Part shown: in pieces, positions 1-9,107 of the stretch | Numbering within the stretch: position 1 is the stretch's first letter | How the letters are laid out: the number at the start of each line of letters is the position of its first letter | Notes under the pieces: model-generated | The model's database searches: none | Told to the model about the DNA's origin: nothing | What the model saw: the letters and a program-made list of their open reading frames with translations, nothing else | Program-made: the position numbers and the translations under genes | Source of the DNA: Rhodobacterales bacterium HTCC2255 | GTDB taxonomy: Bacteria; Pseudomonadota; Alphaproteobacteria; Rhodobacterales; Rhodobacteraceae | Direction: 5' to 3' | Length of the DNA: 64,000 nucleotides | Assembly: GCA_000153745.1 (NCBI GenBank) | Contig: DS022282.1 | Coordinates: forward strand, 1,527,949-1,591,948

Positions 1-467
1 GGATAATTCCACGCACCAATTCCTACGCATAAGCCAATTGGAATTCTTTTTGTATATGCCCAATCTTCTCCAAGTGGTATGTGTTCTCCAGTAATGGATC
101 CGGCTAGGCCGCCAAAGTATTCTAATGCATCTGCAGCTGAGGTAGCATCAACGTATAGTGTTTCTTGTAATGGCTTACCTGTGTCATAAGTTTCCAGAAC
201 TGATAATTCACGATTGCGTTCACGAATAATATCAGAAGCTTTACGTAATATGCGCCCTCTTTCAGTCCCTGATAGTTTGGCCCAAGATTTTTGGGCATGT
301 TTTGCTGATTCTAATGCCATTTCTATAATTTTAGGCGTTGCAGAATGTAATTTTGCAATTTTTTCACCAGTCGCTGGATAGATACATTCAATTATTTTTC
401 CATCAGTGTCTTCTATGTACTCACCATCAATAAAGTGACTTGCTGTTGGTTGACATTTTAGTGCCAT
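1..467 (-). CDS. betB: betaine aldehyde dehydrogenase, N-terminal part (cut by window edge)
   Basis: Only the first 155 codons lie in the window; the gene runs off the left edge. The product oxidises betaine aldehyde to the osmolyte glycine betaine with NAD(P)+. The visible part has the ALDH N-terminus: an FIDGEY opening, a YPATGE motif, the DTGKP motif and the start of the GIGAWNYP segment, in the pattern typical of BetB. The ATG at 467 follows a GGAG about 10 nt upstream. It lies 48 nt downstream of betC on the same strand, so the pair probably forms a betC-betB operon turning choline-O-sulfate into betaine, with choline oxidation encoded elsewhere. The catalytic Cys and Glu are outside the window, so the exact ALDH subfamily is inferred from the N-terminus and the neighbour. 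Confidence 0.87.
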   Translation of the reverse strand, partial: MALKCQPTASHFIDGEYIEDTDGKIIECIYPATGEKIAKLHSATPKIIEMALESAKHAQKSWAKLSGTERGRILRKASDIIRERNRELSVLETYDTGKPLQETLYVDATSAADALEYFGGLAGSITGEHIPLGEDWAYTKRIPIGLCVGIGAWNY

Positions 468-515
468 AATTTTTTGTCTCCAGTTTATTATAAATCATGA
501 TTTTTAATAAATAAT

Positions 516-2024
516 CTATTCACCCCGAGGGAATCTATTATCATTTTCTACTTCATTTAAATCCATATGATTTCTCATATAACGTTCAGACGCATCTTGT
601 AAGGGCTGATAGTCCCAAGGGAAATAATTACCATTACGTAATGCCTCATAAACTATCCACCGCTTAGCTTGGCTTTCCCGAACATCAGTATCAAATTTAT
701 TTAAATTCCAGCGCTTTTCTGACTTAACTCGAAGTTGATTTAATGTTCCCTGATGTTTGTGAGTATTGACGAGATTAATTAATTCATTTGGATCTTCATC
801 TAGATTGAAAAGTTGATCTTCATCTAGCAAGCATCTGTTATATTTCCATGGTCCGTATCTCAGGGATACCATAGGGGAATAAGAGGCCTCGGCAGCATAT
901 TCCATAGCTACTGGACTTGTACGCTCTCCACCTTGCCCTAAATGGACTAGACTTTCACCTTCACACCATGGTGCTATTTCTTCAATAGATACATCAGCTA
1001 AATCACAAAGTGTTGGTGCGAGATCAATATTTGAAACTGGATAAGTGACTAGTCCTGGTTTCATTTTTGGCGAACAAACCATTAAAGGTACTCTTGCTGA
1101 ACCTTCATAAAAAGACATTTTAAACCAAAGTCCTCTCTCACCCAGCATATCCCCATGATCAGATAAAAATAGAATTGTTGCTTCTTGTTTTGTAGTCTCC
1201 AAAGCTTCTAAAATCTCGCCAATTTTATCATCAAGATAACTGATATTTGCGAAATAGGCACGCCTTGAGCGCTTTATATCATCATCAGTAATATCAAAAT
1301 CCCGCCAATTATTAGCATCAAAGATACGTTTTGAATGGGTGTCATGTTTTTCGTATTCAAATGCAGAAACAGTGGGCATTAAATGTGCACAATCTTCGTA
1401 CAAATCCCAATATTTTTTTCTTGCTACATATGGATCATGTGGATGCGTAAAACTAACAGTTAAAGACCATGGCCGGTTATCTTTACCCTTAGAAAGATCA
1501 TAAATTTTTCGTTTTGCATTGTATGCCACTTCATCATCATATTCCATCTGATTAGAAATCTCAGCAATTCCTGAGCCCGTTACTGAACCCATATTATGAT
1601 ACCACCAATCTATTCTTTCACCTGGTTTGCGATAATCTGGTGTCCAACCAAAGTCAGCGGGATAAATATCTGTTGTTAAGCGTTCTTCAAAACCATGCAT
1701 TTGATCAGGTCCAACAAAATGCATTTTTCCAGATAGACATGTTTGATACCCAGCGCGTCGCAAATGGTGGGCATAAGTGGGTATGTCTGATGAAAATTCA
1801 GCGGCATTGTCATACACTCTTGATTTTGATGGCAACAAGCCTGACATGAATGATGCCCTGCCGGGTGCACACAAAGGAGAAGCAGTATAACAATTTTTAA
1901 ATCTAGTAGATTTTCCAGCTAATTTTTTTAAATTTGGAGCGTGAAGCCAATCTGCTGGTCCATCTGGAAAAAATGTTCCATTTAATTGGTCTACCATGAA
2001 AATTAATAAATTTGGTTTTGTCAT
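516..2024 (-). CDS. betC: choline-O-sulfate sulfatase
   Basis: A 502-residue type I sulfatase that should hydrolyse choline-O-sulfate to choline and sulfate in the cytoplasm; no signal peptide is seen. The N-terminus carries a metal-binding Asp (FMVDQ). The sulfatase signature CAPGR (Cys at about residue 52) contains the Cys that becomes formylglycine. GYQTCLSGKMH and the later LFLSDHGDMLGERG segment give further active-site and metal ligands. The C-terminus has the aromatic-rich tail usual for BetC. An upstream in-frame ATG at 2051 would add nine residues but lacks an SD; the ATG at 2024 has AGG seven bases before it. The betB neighbour supports the choline assignment over other sulfatases. 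Confidence 0.9.
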   Translation of the reverse strand: MTKPNLLIFMVDQLNGTFFPDGPADWLHAPNLKKLAGKSTRFKNCYTASPLCAPGRASFMSGLLPSKSRVYDNAAEFSSDIPTYAHHLRRAGYQTCLSGKMHFVGPDQMHGFEERLTTDIYPADFGWTPDYRKPGERIDWWYHNMGSVTGSGIAEISNQMEYDDEVAYNAKRKIYDLSKGKDNRPWSLTVSFTHPHDPYVARKKYWDLYEDCAHLMPTVSAFEYEKHDTHSKRIFDANNWRDFDITDDDIKRSRRAYFANISYLDDKIGEILEALETTKQEATILFLSDHGDMLGERGLWFKMSFYEGSARVPLMVCSPKMKPGLVTYPVSNIDLAPTLCDLADVSIEEIAPWCEGESLVHLGQGGERTSPVAMEYAAEASYSPMVSLRYGPWKYNRCLLDEDQLFNLDEDPNELINLVNTHKHQGTLNQLRVKSEKRWNLNKFDTDVRESQAKRWIVYEALRNGNYFPWDYQPLQDASERYMRNHMDLNEVENDNRFPRGE

Positions 2025-2141
2025 TAGGGTGCCTATTAAAAAACAATTCATTTCAAAATTACTGATATAAAAGTAATATTTGTAACAATAATATTTTAAT
2101 GCTTAAAAGCGACAAAATATTTAAATTATTTATTTTTGTGG

Positions 2142-2179
2142 AAAAACACCACTTTTACACAAACTTTAGAAAAGTGGTG
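2142..2179 (-). terminator. rho-independent terminator of tRNA-Lys, overlapping its 3' end
   Basis: A perfect 10-bp inverted repeat (arms 2147-2156 and 2170-2179) is followed on the minus strand by a run of five T (2142-2146). The promoter-proximal arm contains the last five bases of the tRNA gene, CACCA. Confidence 0.8.
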
Positions 2180-2250
2180 AGCCGGTCGGGGCTCGAACCC
2201 GAGACCTACTGATTAAAAGTCAGTTGCTCTACCAACTGAGCTACCGGCCC
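2175..2250 (-). tRNA. tRNA-Lys (anticodon TTT)
   Basis: The minus strand folds as a complete 76-nt cloverleaf. The acceptor stem GGGCCGG pairs with CCGGCTC (one G-U). The D-arm contains AGCTCAGTTGGTAGAGC, the anticodon loop is CTTTTAA with anticodon TTT, and the T-arm contains GGTTCGAGCCCC. The CCA end is genome-encoded. The gene reads toward betC but has its own terminator. Confidence 0.97.
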
Positions 2251-2353
2251 ACTAGGGCGCGTATTATGATGATGACAGGGGAGGGTCAAGTCTTATTGTT
2301 ATAAAATTAATACCTATCTGGAATGATTGTTTTGATTGGGCTATATCATCATC

Positions 2354-3196
2354 ATGACAAATCTTGATATATACCCAAATGGTGTCCCGTTTTTAAAAAT
2401 GCATGGATTAGGAAATGATTTTGTAATCATCGATGCAAGAGAATCAGAATCACCTGTGAATGCTCAGATTGCAAAAGTAATTGGTGATAGGCATTTCGGC
2501 GTTGGTTATGATCAATTAGTAGTAATAACTAAATCCAAAAAAGCTGACGTTGAGGTGGTATTTTGGAATTCTGATGGTTCATTATCAGATGCATGCGGGA
2601 ATGCTAGCAGGTGTGTTGCTAAATTAATAATGGATGAAAATAATATAGAAGAAATTACGCTAAAAACAGGAAGTGGGGTTTTGGTTGCTCAAAAAGGCCA
2701 AAACGATTTAATAAGTGTAAATATGGGACATCCACAGCTAGATTGGGATGTAATACCATTAAAAGAAAAAGTAGATTTAATTGAATTGCCAATTGAAGGC
2801 AGTCCAGGTGCGGTTGGTATTGGGAATCCACACTGTGTATTTGTAGTTGATGATGTAAATTCAGTTGACCTTATAAGCTGGGGATCAAAAATAGAAACTC
2901 ATGAGTTATTTCCAAAGAAAACAAATGTTGAATTTATTCAAATCATAGATCAAAAAAACATTAGACAGCGCACTTTTGAGCGTGGTGCTGGAGAAACTCT
3001 GGCTTGTGGTTCAGGAGCTTGCGCAGTTGCAGTTGTTGCTCACCTTAAAGGATTAACTGAACGAAATGTAAGCGTTCATCTAGATGGAGGTGAATTGAAT
3101 ATAAACTGGGCAAAAGATGGAATATGGATGACTGGACCGACTACATTAGTTTTTAAAGGTGTTCTGAGCCCTGATTTTTTGGAAAGTGCAAAATGA
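2354..3196 (+). CDS. dapF: diaminopimelate epimerase
   Basis: Converts LL- to meso-diaminopimelate, the last step before lysine and the peptidoglycan cross-linking residue. The 280-residue product has the family's mirror-image two-domain form. It opens with MHGLGNDF and carries both catalytic cysteines, in DACGN (about Cys81) and in LACGSGAC (about Cys218). The ATG at 2354 is chosen over an in-frame TTG at 2336, since no SD supports the TTG. The stop overlaps the mtaB start by 4 nt (ATGA), so dapF, mtaB and the GST-like gene form one translationally coupled operon. Confidence 0.95.
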   Translation: MTNLDIYPNGVPFLKMHGLGNDFVIIDARESESPVNAQIAKVIGDRHFGVGYDQLVVITKSKKADVEVVFWNSDGSLSDACGNASRCVAKLIMDENNIEEITLKTGSGVLVAQKGQNDLISVNMGHPQLDWDVIPLKEKVDLIELPIEGSPGAVGIGNPHCVFVVDDVNSVDLISWGSKIETHELFPKKTNVEFIQIIDQKNIRQRTFERGAGETLACGSGACAVAVVAHLKGLTERNVSVHLDGGELNINWAKDGIWMTGPTTLVFKGVLSPDFLESAK

Positions 3197-4455
3197 CCTC
3201 TCCAAAATTTATGACACAAGGTTGTCGATTAAATGCTTATGAGACAGAGGCAATGAAAGAATTAGCTGATGCTGCTGGTTTGAAGAATATAGTAGTTGTA
3301 AATACATGCGCAGTTACTGCGGAAGCAGTTAGGAAATCCAAACAAGAAATAAGAAAACTTAGAAGAGATAATCCAAATTCTCAAATGATTGTCACAGGAT
3401 GTGCAGCTCAAATCGAACCGAAAACATTTTCAGAAATGTCGGAAGTAGATTTAGTAATTGGTAACACAGAAAAAATGGACTCTAATACTTGGAATGAAAT
3501 TTCAAACAAACCAGACTTTGTTGGAAAAACAGAAAAAGTAATGGTTGATGACATTATGTCAGTTAAAAATACAGCTGGACATTTAATTGATGGATTTGGC
3601 ACTCGAAGCCGAGCGTATGTTCAAGTTCAGAACGGATGTGATCACAGATGTACTTTTTGTATTATTCCTTATGGGCGAGGAAATTCAAGATCAGTACCTG
3701 CTGGGGTTGTTGTAGATCAAATTAAACGATTAGTTGATACTGGGTATAACGAAGTCGTCCTTACAGGTGTTGATATTACAAGTTGGGGTGCTGATTTACC
3801 TATGGTTCCAAAATTAGGAGATCTAGTTCAAAGAATTTTAAAACTCGTACCAGATTTGCCAAGATTACGAATTAGTTCCATTGATAGCATTGAAGCGGAT
3901 CCTGCATTGATTGATGCTATTTCATCTGAAATGAGATTAATGCCACATTTACATCTTTCGCTTCAGGCTGGGGATGACATGATCTTGAAGCGAATGAAAA
4001 GAAGACATTTACGTGATGATGCTATCGAATTTTGTTCAAAAATGAGAAGTGTGAGGCCTAACATAGTTTATGGAGCAGATATTATTGCTGGATTTCCTAC
4101 TGAAACAGAAGAAATGTTTGAGAATAGCTTAAACTTAATAAAGGAATGCGGTCTAACTTGGTTGCATGTTTTTCCTTTCTCCCCCCGTGAGGGCACACCT
4201 GCTGCTAGAATGCCACAGATGGATAGGTCAATTATAAAAGAACGGGCTGCCCGTTTACGTTTGTGTGGTGAACTGGCCGTAAAAGATCATTTAGCTGCAC
4301 AAATAGGCTTAGAGCATAATGTATTAATTGAAAATGAACGAATGGGTAGAACTGAAGGCTTTACAGAAGTATTATTTAATAAAGATCAAATAAAAGGATC
4401 TATTGTAAATGCAAAGATTGTTGATAAATCATTGAAACAATTAATAGCACAATGA
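3193..4455 (+). CDS. mtaB: tRNA (N6-threonylcarbamoyladenosine37-C2)-methylthiotransferase
   Basis: A radical-SAM methylthiotransferase of 420 residues that should convert t6A37 to ms2t6A in tRNAs reading ANN codons. Three N-terminal cysteines (11, 39 and 70) would bind the auxiliary 4Fe-4S cluster. The radical-SAM motif CDHRCTFC (149-156) binds the catalytic cluster, and a C-terminal TRAM-like segment follows. The TQGCRLN opening and the sequence around NGCDHRC fit MtaB better than MiaB or RimO. It overlaps dapF and the next gene by 4 nt at each end. Confidence 0.88.
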   Translation: MTSPKFMTQGCRLNAYETEAMKELADAAGLKNIVVVNTCAVTAEAVRKSKQEIRKLRRDNPNSQMIVTGCAAQIEPKTFSEMSEVDLVIGNTEKMDSNTWNEISNKPDFVGKTEKVMVDDIMSVKNTAGHLIDGFGTRSRAYVQVQNGCDHRCTFCIIPYGRGNSRSVPAGVVVDQIKRLVDTGYNEVVLTGVDITSWGADLPMVPKLGDLVQRILKLVPDLPRLRISSIDSIEADPALIDAISSEMRLMPHLHLSLQAGDDMILKRMKRRHLRDDAIEFCSKMRSVRPNIVYGADIIAGFPTETEEMFENSLNLIKECGLTWLHVFPFSPREGTPAARMPQMDRSIIKERAARLRLCGELAVKDHLAAQIGLEHNVLIENERMGRTEGFTEVLFNKDQIKGSIVNAKIVDKSLKQLIAQ

Positions 4456-5066
4456 AAATATCAACTTTATATTCTTTTCGCCGTTGTCCTTATGCAATGC
4501 GGGGCAGATTGGCTATTTCCACATCTGGTATTAAAGTAGAGTTACGAGAAGTTGTTCTGCGGGACAAGCCTACAGAAATGTTGGAGGTGTCTCCTAAAGG
4601 TACGGTTCCTGTATTAGTTCTTCATAATGGTGAAGTAATAGAGGAAAGCTTGGATATAATGATTTGGGCTTTTAAAAATAATTTACCAAAACCAGAAGAA
4701 TACGAATTAGTTAAGTTTTGTGATGAAAATTTTAAACCTTGGTTAGATAGATATAAATATCCAAGCAAATATAATGATTGCACTCAGGAACTTGTTTTGG
4801 AAAATGCTTTGTATTTTTTTGAGTTATTAGAAAAAAAACTAGAAAAAAATATTTTTTTGTTTGGTAATAGCCGTGGTTTTTCTGATATCGGGATTGCACC
4901 ATTTATAAGACAATTTGCCCATGTGGATATTGATAGGTTTTTAAATTTAAAATATCCAAAATTAATTGAATGGTATGAAGAATTTGTTGACTGGCAAGGT
5001 TTTAAATCAAGCATGAAAAAATACCCTAAATGGGTTGATGATCAGCCTGTAGTTTTTTTCCCTTAA
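4452..5066 (+). CDS. glutathione S-transferase family protein
   Basis: A 204-residue protein with an N-terminal thioredoxin-like domain carrying a CPYA motif (Cys12), the GTVPVL segment with the cis-Pro and an EES glutathione-contact motif, then an all-helical C-terminal domain. The Cys rather than Tyr or Ser suggests a glutaredoxin-like or omega-type thiol transferase. The substrate is unknown. It is the third gene of the coupled dapF-mtaB operon and converges with trmL, with only 18 nt between the stops. Confidence 0.8.
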   Translation: MKISTLYSFRRCPYAMRGRLAISTSGIKVELREVVLRDKPTEMLEVSPKGTVPVLVLHNGEVIEESLDIMIWAFKNNLPKPEEYELVKFCDENFKPWLDRYKYPSKYNDCTQELVLENALYFFELLEKKLEKNIFLFGNSRGFSDIGIAPFIRQFAHVDIDRFLNLKYPKLIEWYEEFVDWQGFKSSMKKYPKWVDDQPVVFFP

Positions 5067-5084
5067 TTTTTATGATCTATTTAT

Positions 5085-5528
5085 TTATTCTCTAACTTGT
5101 TTCAGGGCCTCCGATAAAGCCATTCCCGCAGTCATAGCAACGTTAAGTGACCGTGCTTTGCCATACATGGGTAATTTGATGTGTGAGTCACAAGCATTAT
5201 GGACTTCATTTGGAACTCCTGCACTTTCACGACCCATAACTAAGGTATCGGTACTTTTAAATTTAAAATCCCACAAAATTGCATCAGCTTTTGTTGTTAA
5301 GAGAATTAGCCTACCTGGCTCACGGTTAGCTTGAAACGTTTCCCATGAATCATGTCGCACCATGTCAGTGATATCTGCATAATCCATTGCGCTTCTACGT
5401 AAGGATTTTAGTGATAACGGAAATCCACATGGTTCAATGATGTCTAAAGAGACACCAAAACATGCACAAAGTCGAATCATGGAGCCTAAATTAGGTGCAA
5501 TATCGGGTTGATAACTAGCTAATCGCAT
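5085..5528 (-). CDS. trmL: tRNA (cytidine/uridine-34-2'-O)-methyltransferase
   Basis: A short (147-residue) SPOUT-fold methyltransferase, the length typical of TrmL, which 2'-O-methylates the wobble base of tRNA-Leu isoacceptors. Visible SPOUT motifs are an N-terminal NLGSMIRLCACFG segment, LVMGRESAGVP in the middle, and the C-terminal knot LPMYGKARSLNVA that binds S-adenosylmethionine. It has no extra RNA-binding domain. It lies alone on the minus strand and is divergent from petABC. Confidence 0.9.
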   Translation of the reverse strand: MRLASYQPDIAPNLGSMIRLCACFGVSLDIIEPCGFPLSLKSLRRSAMDYADITDMVRHDSWETFQANREPGRLILLTTKADAILWDFKFKSTDTLVMGRESAGVPNEVHNACDSHIKLPMYGKARSLNVAMTAGMALSEALKQVRE

Positions 5529-5600
5529 TTTTTTACCTTTGTTTTGCTGGTGCGTCCAAAAGGCCGCTAGACGAATGTAACATGTGCGTGTAAACCGCGT

Positions 5601-5656
5601 TCAGACAGTCAGATTCCGTCTGATTTTAAGTGTTTATTAAGCCCAGTAAGTAGGGC
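5601..5656 (+). promoter_or_regulatory. petABC leader hairpins
   Basis: A 6-bp hairpin (5601-5606 with 5618-5623) is followed by TTTT. A second short hairpin (GCCC 5641-5644 with GGGC 5653-5656) ends exactly at the petA ATG and covers the only SD-like bases (TAGGG). Both are read directly; a regulatory role is inference. Confidence 0.4.
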
Positions 5657-6244
5657 ATGGCAAGGGAGACGCTAATCGTGTCCGAAGATAAAGGAAACCG
5701 CCGCGACTTTTTGTACGTGGCAACTGCAGGCACTGGAGCAGTTATTGGTGGGGCGGCTGTATGGCCAATGATCAATCAAATGAATCCAAGTGCTGATGTT
5801 CAAGCTCTATCATCTATTGAAGTTGATGTATCTGATGTAGAACCTGGAACCCAAATCACAGTTAAGTGGCTTGGAAAACCAGTATTTATTAGACGTAGAA
5901 CATCTGACGAAATAAAAGCAGCACGAGCTGTTCCATTAGCAGATTTACCTGATGTGGATGCACGCAATGCAAATGCTTCTCCAGTTGTTGGAGAAACAGA
6001 AACTTATGCAGAAGATTCTAATAGGTCATTAGATGAAACTGGTGAGTGGTTAGTTATGATGGGTGTCTGTACTCATCTAGGCTGCGTACCTTTGGGAGAT
6101 GCTGGTGACTTTGGTGGCTGGTTCTGTCCATGTCATGGTTCACATTATGATACAGCTGGGCGAATTCGCAAAGGTCCTGCACCAGAAAACTTACCAGTGC
6201 CTGTAGCTACGTTTATAGACGCAAATACGATTAAATTGGGTTAG
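5657..6244 (+). CDS. petA: ubiquinol-cytochrome c reductase, Rieske iron-sulfur subunit
   Basis: The 2Fe-2S subunit of the cytochrome bc1 complex, which passes electrons from ubiquinol to cytochrome c1. A twin-arginine motif (NRRDFLY, Arg15-16) precedes the single N-terminal membrane anchor, as expected for Tat export of the folded subunit. Cluster ligands are CTHLGC (Cys138, His140) and CPCHGSH (Cys157, His160), with Cys143 and Cys159 placed to form the family disulfide. It is the first gene of petABC; petB starts 10 nt after its stop, behind a GGAG. Confidence 0.96.
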   Translation: MARETLIVSEDKGNRRDFLYVATAGTGAVIGGAAVWPMINQMNPSADVQALSSIEVDVSDVEPGTQITVKWLGKPVFIRRRTSDEIKAARAVPLADLPDVDARNANASPVVGETETYAEDSNRSLDETGEWLVMMGVCTHLGCVPLGDAGDFGGWFCPCHGSHYDTAGRIRKGPAPENLPVPVATFIDANTIKLG

Positions 6245-6254
6245 GAGAAAGATC

Positions 6255-7544
6255 ATGGCTGGAATTCCACACGATCATTACAAGCCAAAAACTGGCATGC
6301 AAAAATGGTTTCACGAGCGCTTACCTATAGCTTCTCTCATATATGACACATTAACAATTCCTACACCAAAGAATTTAAATTGGATGTGGATTTGGGGTAT
6401 TGTTTTAACATTTTGTTTAGCACTTCAAATTATTACTGGAATTATTCTAGTTATGCATTACACGCCTCATGTTGATTTAGCGTTTGATTCAGTTGAACAC
6501 ATCATGCGTGACGTTAATGGTGGATGGGCTTTTCGTTATTTACATGCAAATGGAGCATCTTTATTTTTTATTGCTGTTTATGCTCACATTTTTCGTGGAT
6601 TGTTTTATGGTTCATATAAAGCTCCCAGAGAAATAACTTGGATACTTGGTATGCTAATTTATTTAATGATGATGGCAACAGGGTTTTTAGGCTATGTTCT
6701 TCCATGGGGCCAAATGTCATTTTGGGGTGCTACAGTTATAACCGGCCTGTTCGGTGCAATTCCTGGTGTTGGAGGTATTCTTCAAGAATGGTTGCTAGGT
6801 GGACCTGCTGTAGACAATGCTACTTTGAACCGATTCTTCTCGCTTCACTACTTGCTACCTTTTGTAATAGTTGGACTAGTGGCTCTTCATATTTGGGCTT
6901 TTCATACCACGGGGAATAATAACCCGACAGGTGTAGAGGTTCGACGTAAATCAAAGGCCGAAGCTCAGAAAGATACAGTACCTTTCTGGCCGTATTATGT
7001 AATTAAAGATTTATTTGCATTAGTAATGATATTAATTGTTTTCATGGCTATTGTAGGATTTATGCCAAATTATTTGGGTCACCCTGATAATTACATACCA
7101 GCAAATCCTTTGGCGACACCTGCACATATTGTTCCTGAATGGTACTATTTACCGTTCTACGCAATTTTACGTGCAATCACCTTTGATGTTTTATTTTTAG
7201 ACGCAAAATTTTTGGGTGTTCTAGCAATGTTTGGTTCTATTGCGGTTATGGCCTTGGCGCCATGGACGGATACTTCACCAGTGAGATCTGGACGATATCG
7301 CCCAACATTTAAAATTGCATTTTGGGTTTTGGGATTTGATTTCATGTTACTTATGTGGTGTGGAGCTCAACCTGCAGAAGGCCTGGTGCCTCTAGTTTCA
7401 TTAATTGGTGCTATTTATTGGTTTGCATATTTCTTAATAATCTTACCAGTTCTGGGATGGACAGAAAAAACTTTACCTGTTCCTGAAACAATCGAAGCTG
7501 ATTTTGATGCACACTATCCACCAAAACCTAGTACAGTTAAGTAA
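6255..7544 (+). CDS. petB: ubiquinol-cytochrome c reductase, cytochrome b
   Basis: The membrane core of complex III, 429 residues, holding hemes bL and bH and both quinone sites. The N-terminal half has HANGASLFF and [14 protein letters not shown], and the Qo-site [13 protein letters not shown] motif lies near residue 295. About eight hydrophobic helices are visible, and the length suits the bacterial b subunit (not the split b6/IV form). It sits between petA and petC with gaps of 10 and 20 nt. Confidence 0.97.
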   Translation: MAGIPHDHYKPKTGMQKWFHERLPIASLIYDTLTIPTPKNLNWMWIWGIVLTFCLALQIITGIILVMHYTPHVDLAFDSVEHIMRDVNGGWAFRYLHANGASLFFIAVYAHIFRGLFYGSYKAPREITWILGMLIYLMMMATGFLGYVLPWGQMSFWGATVITGLFGAIPGVGGILQEWLLGGPAVDNATLNRFFSLHYLLPFVIVGLVALHIWAFHTTGNNNPTGVEVRRKSKAEAQKDTVPFWPYYVIKDLFALVMILIVFMAIVGFMPNYLGHPDNYIPANPLATPAHIVPEWYYLPFYAILRAITFDVLFLDAKFLGVLAMFGSIAVMALAPWTDTSPVRSGRYRPTFKIAFWVLGFDFMLLMWCGAQPAEGLVPLVSLIGAIYWFAYFLIILPVLGWTEKTLPVPETIEADFDAHYPPKPSTVK

Positions 7545-7564
7545 TTGAAAGAGGATATAATATT

Positions 7565-8344
7565 ATGAAAAAACTACTTCTTTCAGCAATACTTGTTTTT
7601 GGATTAGTTACAAATGCAAATGCGGAATCTGGGAAAACTCATATTGAAGATTTTGATTTTTCATTCGAGGGCCCATTTGGTAAATTTGATCAATACCAAT
7701 TACAGCGTGGTTTGCAAGTATACACAGAAGTTTGTTCTGCATGCCATGGGCTACGTCAGGTTGCATTCCGAACTCTAGGTGATGAAGGTGGACCACACTT
7801 AGATCCTGAAACTGTAAAGGCATACGCTGCTGAAAATTTTGAAGTCTATGATGCTGAAAAAGATGAAGATCGAGCAGCAATACCTTCTGATAAGTTCCCA
7901 GAATCAGGCCTTGAAAACGCTCCTGATTTGTCACTTATGGCCAAAGCTCGTGCAGGATTTCATGGGCCAAATGGTCTAGGTATAAATCAAATTATTAAAG
8001 GCATGGGTGGACCTGAATATATTGCTTCTGTCTTAACTGGTTATACTGGAAAAGAAAAAGAACAAGCTGGTACTACTTTTTATGAGAATACGGCATTCCC
8101 AGGCGGGTGGATAGCAATGTCTCCACCACTGTCAGATGAATTGGTTGAGTTTGCAGATGGGCACAGTAATGACGTTCATCATATTGCAGAAGATGTTTCA
8201 GCTTTCTTAATGTGGACTGCGGAACCTAAAATGATGGCAAGGCAACGTGTAGGATTAATTTCTGTTGGAATGCTTATCCTATTAGGTGTATTATTGTATT
8301 TCACCAATAAAAAACTCTGGCGTGATATAAAACGCAAAACTTAA
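7565..8344 (+). CDS. petC: ubiquinol-cytochrome c reductase, cytochrome c1
   Basis: The 259-residue heme-c subunit of the bc1 complex. A cleavable signal peptide (residues 1-20, ending NANA) precedes a periplasmic domain with the heme-binding CSACH motif (Cys57, Cys60, His61). The likely axial Met is in [10 protein letters not shown]-terminal transmembrane anchor ends in a basic tail ([10 protein letters not shown]). It is the last gene of petABC, with a strong terminator 19 nt after the stop. Confidence 0.96.
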   Translation: MKKLLLSAILVFGLVTNANAESGKTHIEDFDFSFEGPFGKFDQYQLQRGLQVYTEVCSACHGLRQVAFRTLGDEGGPHLDPETVKAYAAENFEVYDAEKDEDRAAIPSDKFPESGLENAPDLSLMAKARAGFHGPNGLGINQIIKGMGGPEYIASVLTGYTGKEKEQAGTTFYENTAFPGGWIAMSPPLSDELVEFADGHSNDVHHIAEDVSAFLMWTAEPKMMARQRVGLISVGMLILLGVLLYFTNKKLWRDIKRKT

Positions 8345-8362
8345 TATTAAAATAAATTATTA

Positions 8363-8395
8363 AGGGGTCCTGATTTATACAGGGCCCTTTTTTGT
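8363..8395 (+). terminator. terminator of petABC
   Basis: A GC-rich hairpin (AGGGGTCCTG with CAGGGCCCTT, one wobble pair, loop ATTTATA) is followed by a T run. It ends just before the thiQ stop on the other strand. Confidence 0.85.
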
Positions 8396-8408
8396 GTTTT
8401 ATTAAACT

Positions 8409-9107
8409 TTAAGCACCTAAATATTTAATTAATTCAGGAGGTGGGTCTGAAAATAATTCAGAAGTATTTTCTGGAATATTTGCTATTCCACCTGACACTA
8501 AAATAGTTTCATCTGAAATGTGTAATGCATCTTCAGGCTGGTGTGTGACCATTAGCAAAGTAGCATTCGTACTTTCTACTATTTCTTTAACTAAGCTCAG
8601 CATTTCTTTTTTCATTGCAGGACCTAATGCTGCAAAGGGCTCATCTAAGCATAATACAGGTTTTTTACGTAATAAGCATCTTGCCAATGCTACTCTTTGT
8701 TGTTCTCCACCGGAAAGCTCAAAAGGCATCTTGTTATCATAGTTTTTTAACCCGACACGAGATAAAGCTTTATTTACTATATCTAGCTCAGTCTCGGTGA
8801 GGTTTAGGGATGTATTGATTCCTAAGCTAACATTCTTTTTAACAGAAAGGTGGGGGAATAAATTATGATCTTGAAATAATAAAGCTACAGGGCGTTCAGA
8901 TGGTGAAGTTAATGTTACATCATTCCCATTGATGAATACTTTGCCTTGATCAGGAGATTTAAACCCAGATATTGTTGATAGGAGTGTTGATTTTCCACCA
9001 CCGGAAGGTCCTATTATGGCAATCTTTTTGGCTGACTCAATTTTTAAATTTGCTGTTAGATTAAATGCGCCATGGCTTAATTTAATATTATCTAATGTTA
9101 TGCTCAA
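8409..9107 (-). CDS. thiQ: thiamin ABC transporter, ATP-binding protein
   Basis: The ATPase of the thiamin/TPP importer ThiBPQ. It has Walker A GPSGGGKST, signature LSGGEQQRVALARC, Walker B CLDEPFAALGP and switch His (VTHQ). The TTG at 9107 is chosen as start because a strong GAGGAGG lies 5 nt upstream and gives 232 residues, the usual ThiQ length. Longer readings run further into thiP. The start overlaps the thiP end by 20 nt, so translation is probably coupled. Confidence 0.92.
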   Translation of the reverse strand: MSITLDNIKLSHGAFNLTANLKIESAKKIAIIGPSGGGKSTLLSTISGFKSPDQGKVFINGNDVTLTSPSERPVALLFQDHNLFPHLSVKKNVSLGINTSLNLTETELDIVNKALSRVGLKNYDNKMPFELSGGEQQRVALARCLLRKKPVLCLDEPFAALGPAMKKEMLSLVKEIVESTNATLLMVTHQPEDALHISDETILVSGGIANIPENTSELFSDPPPELIKYLGA

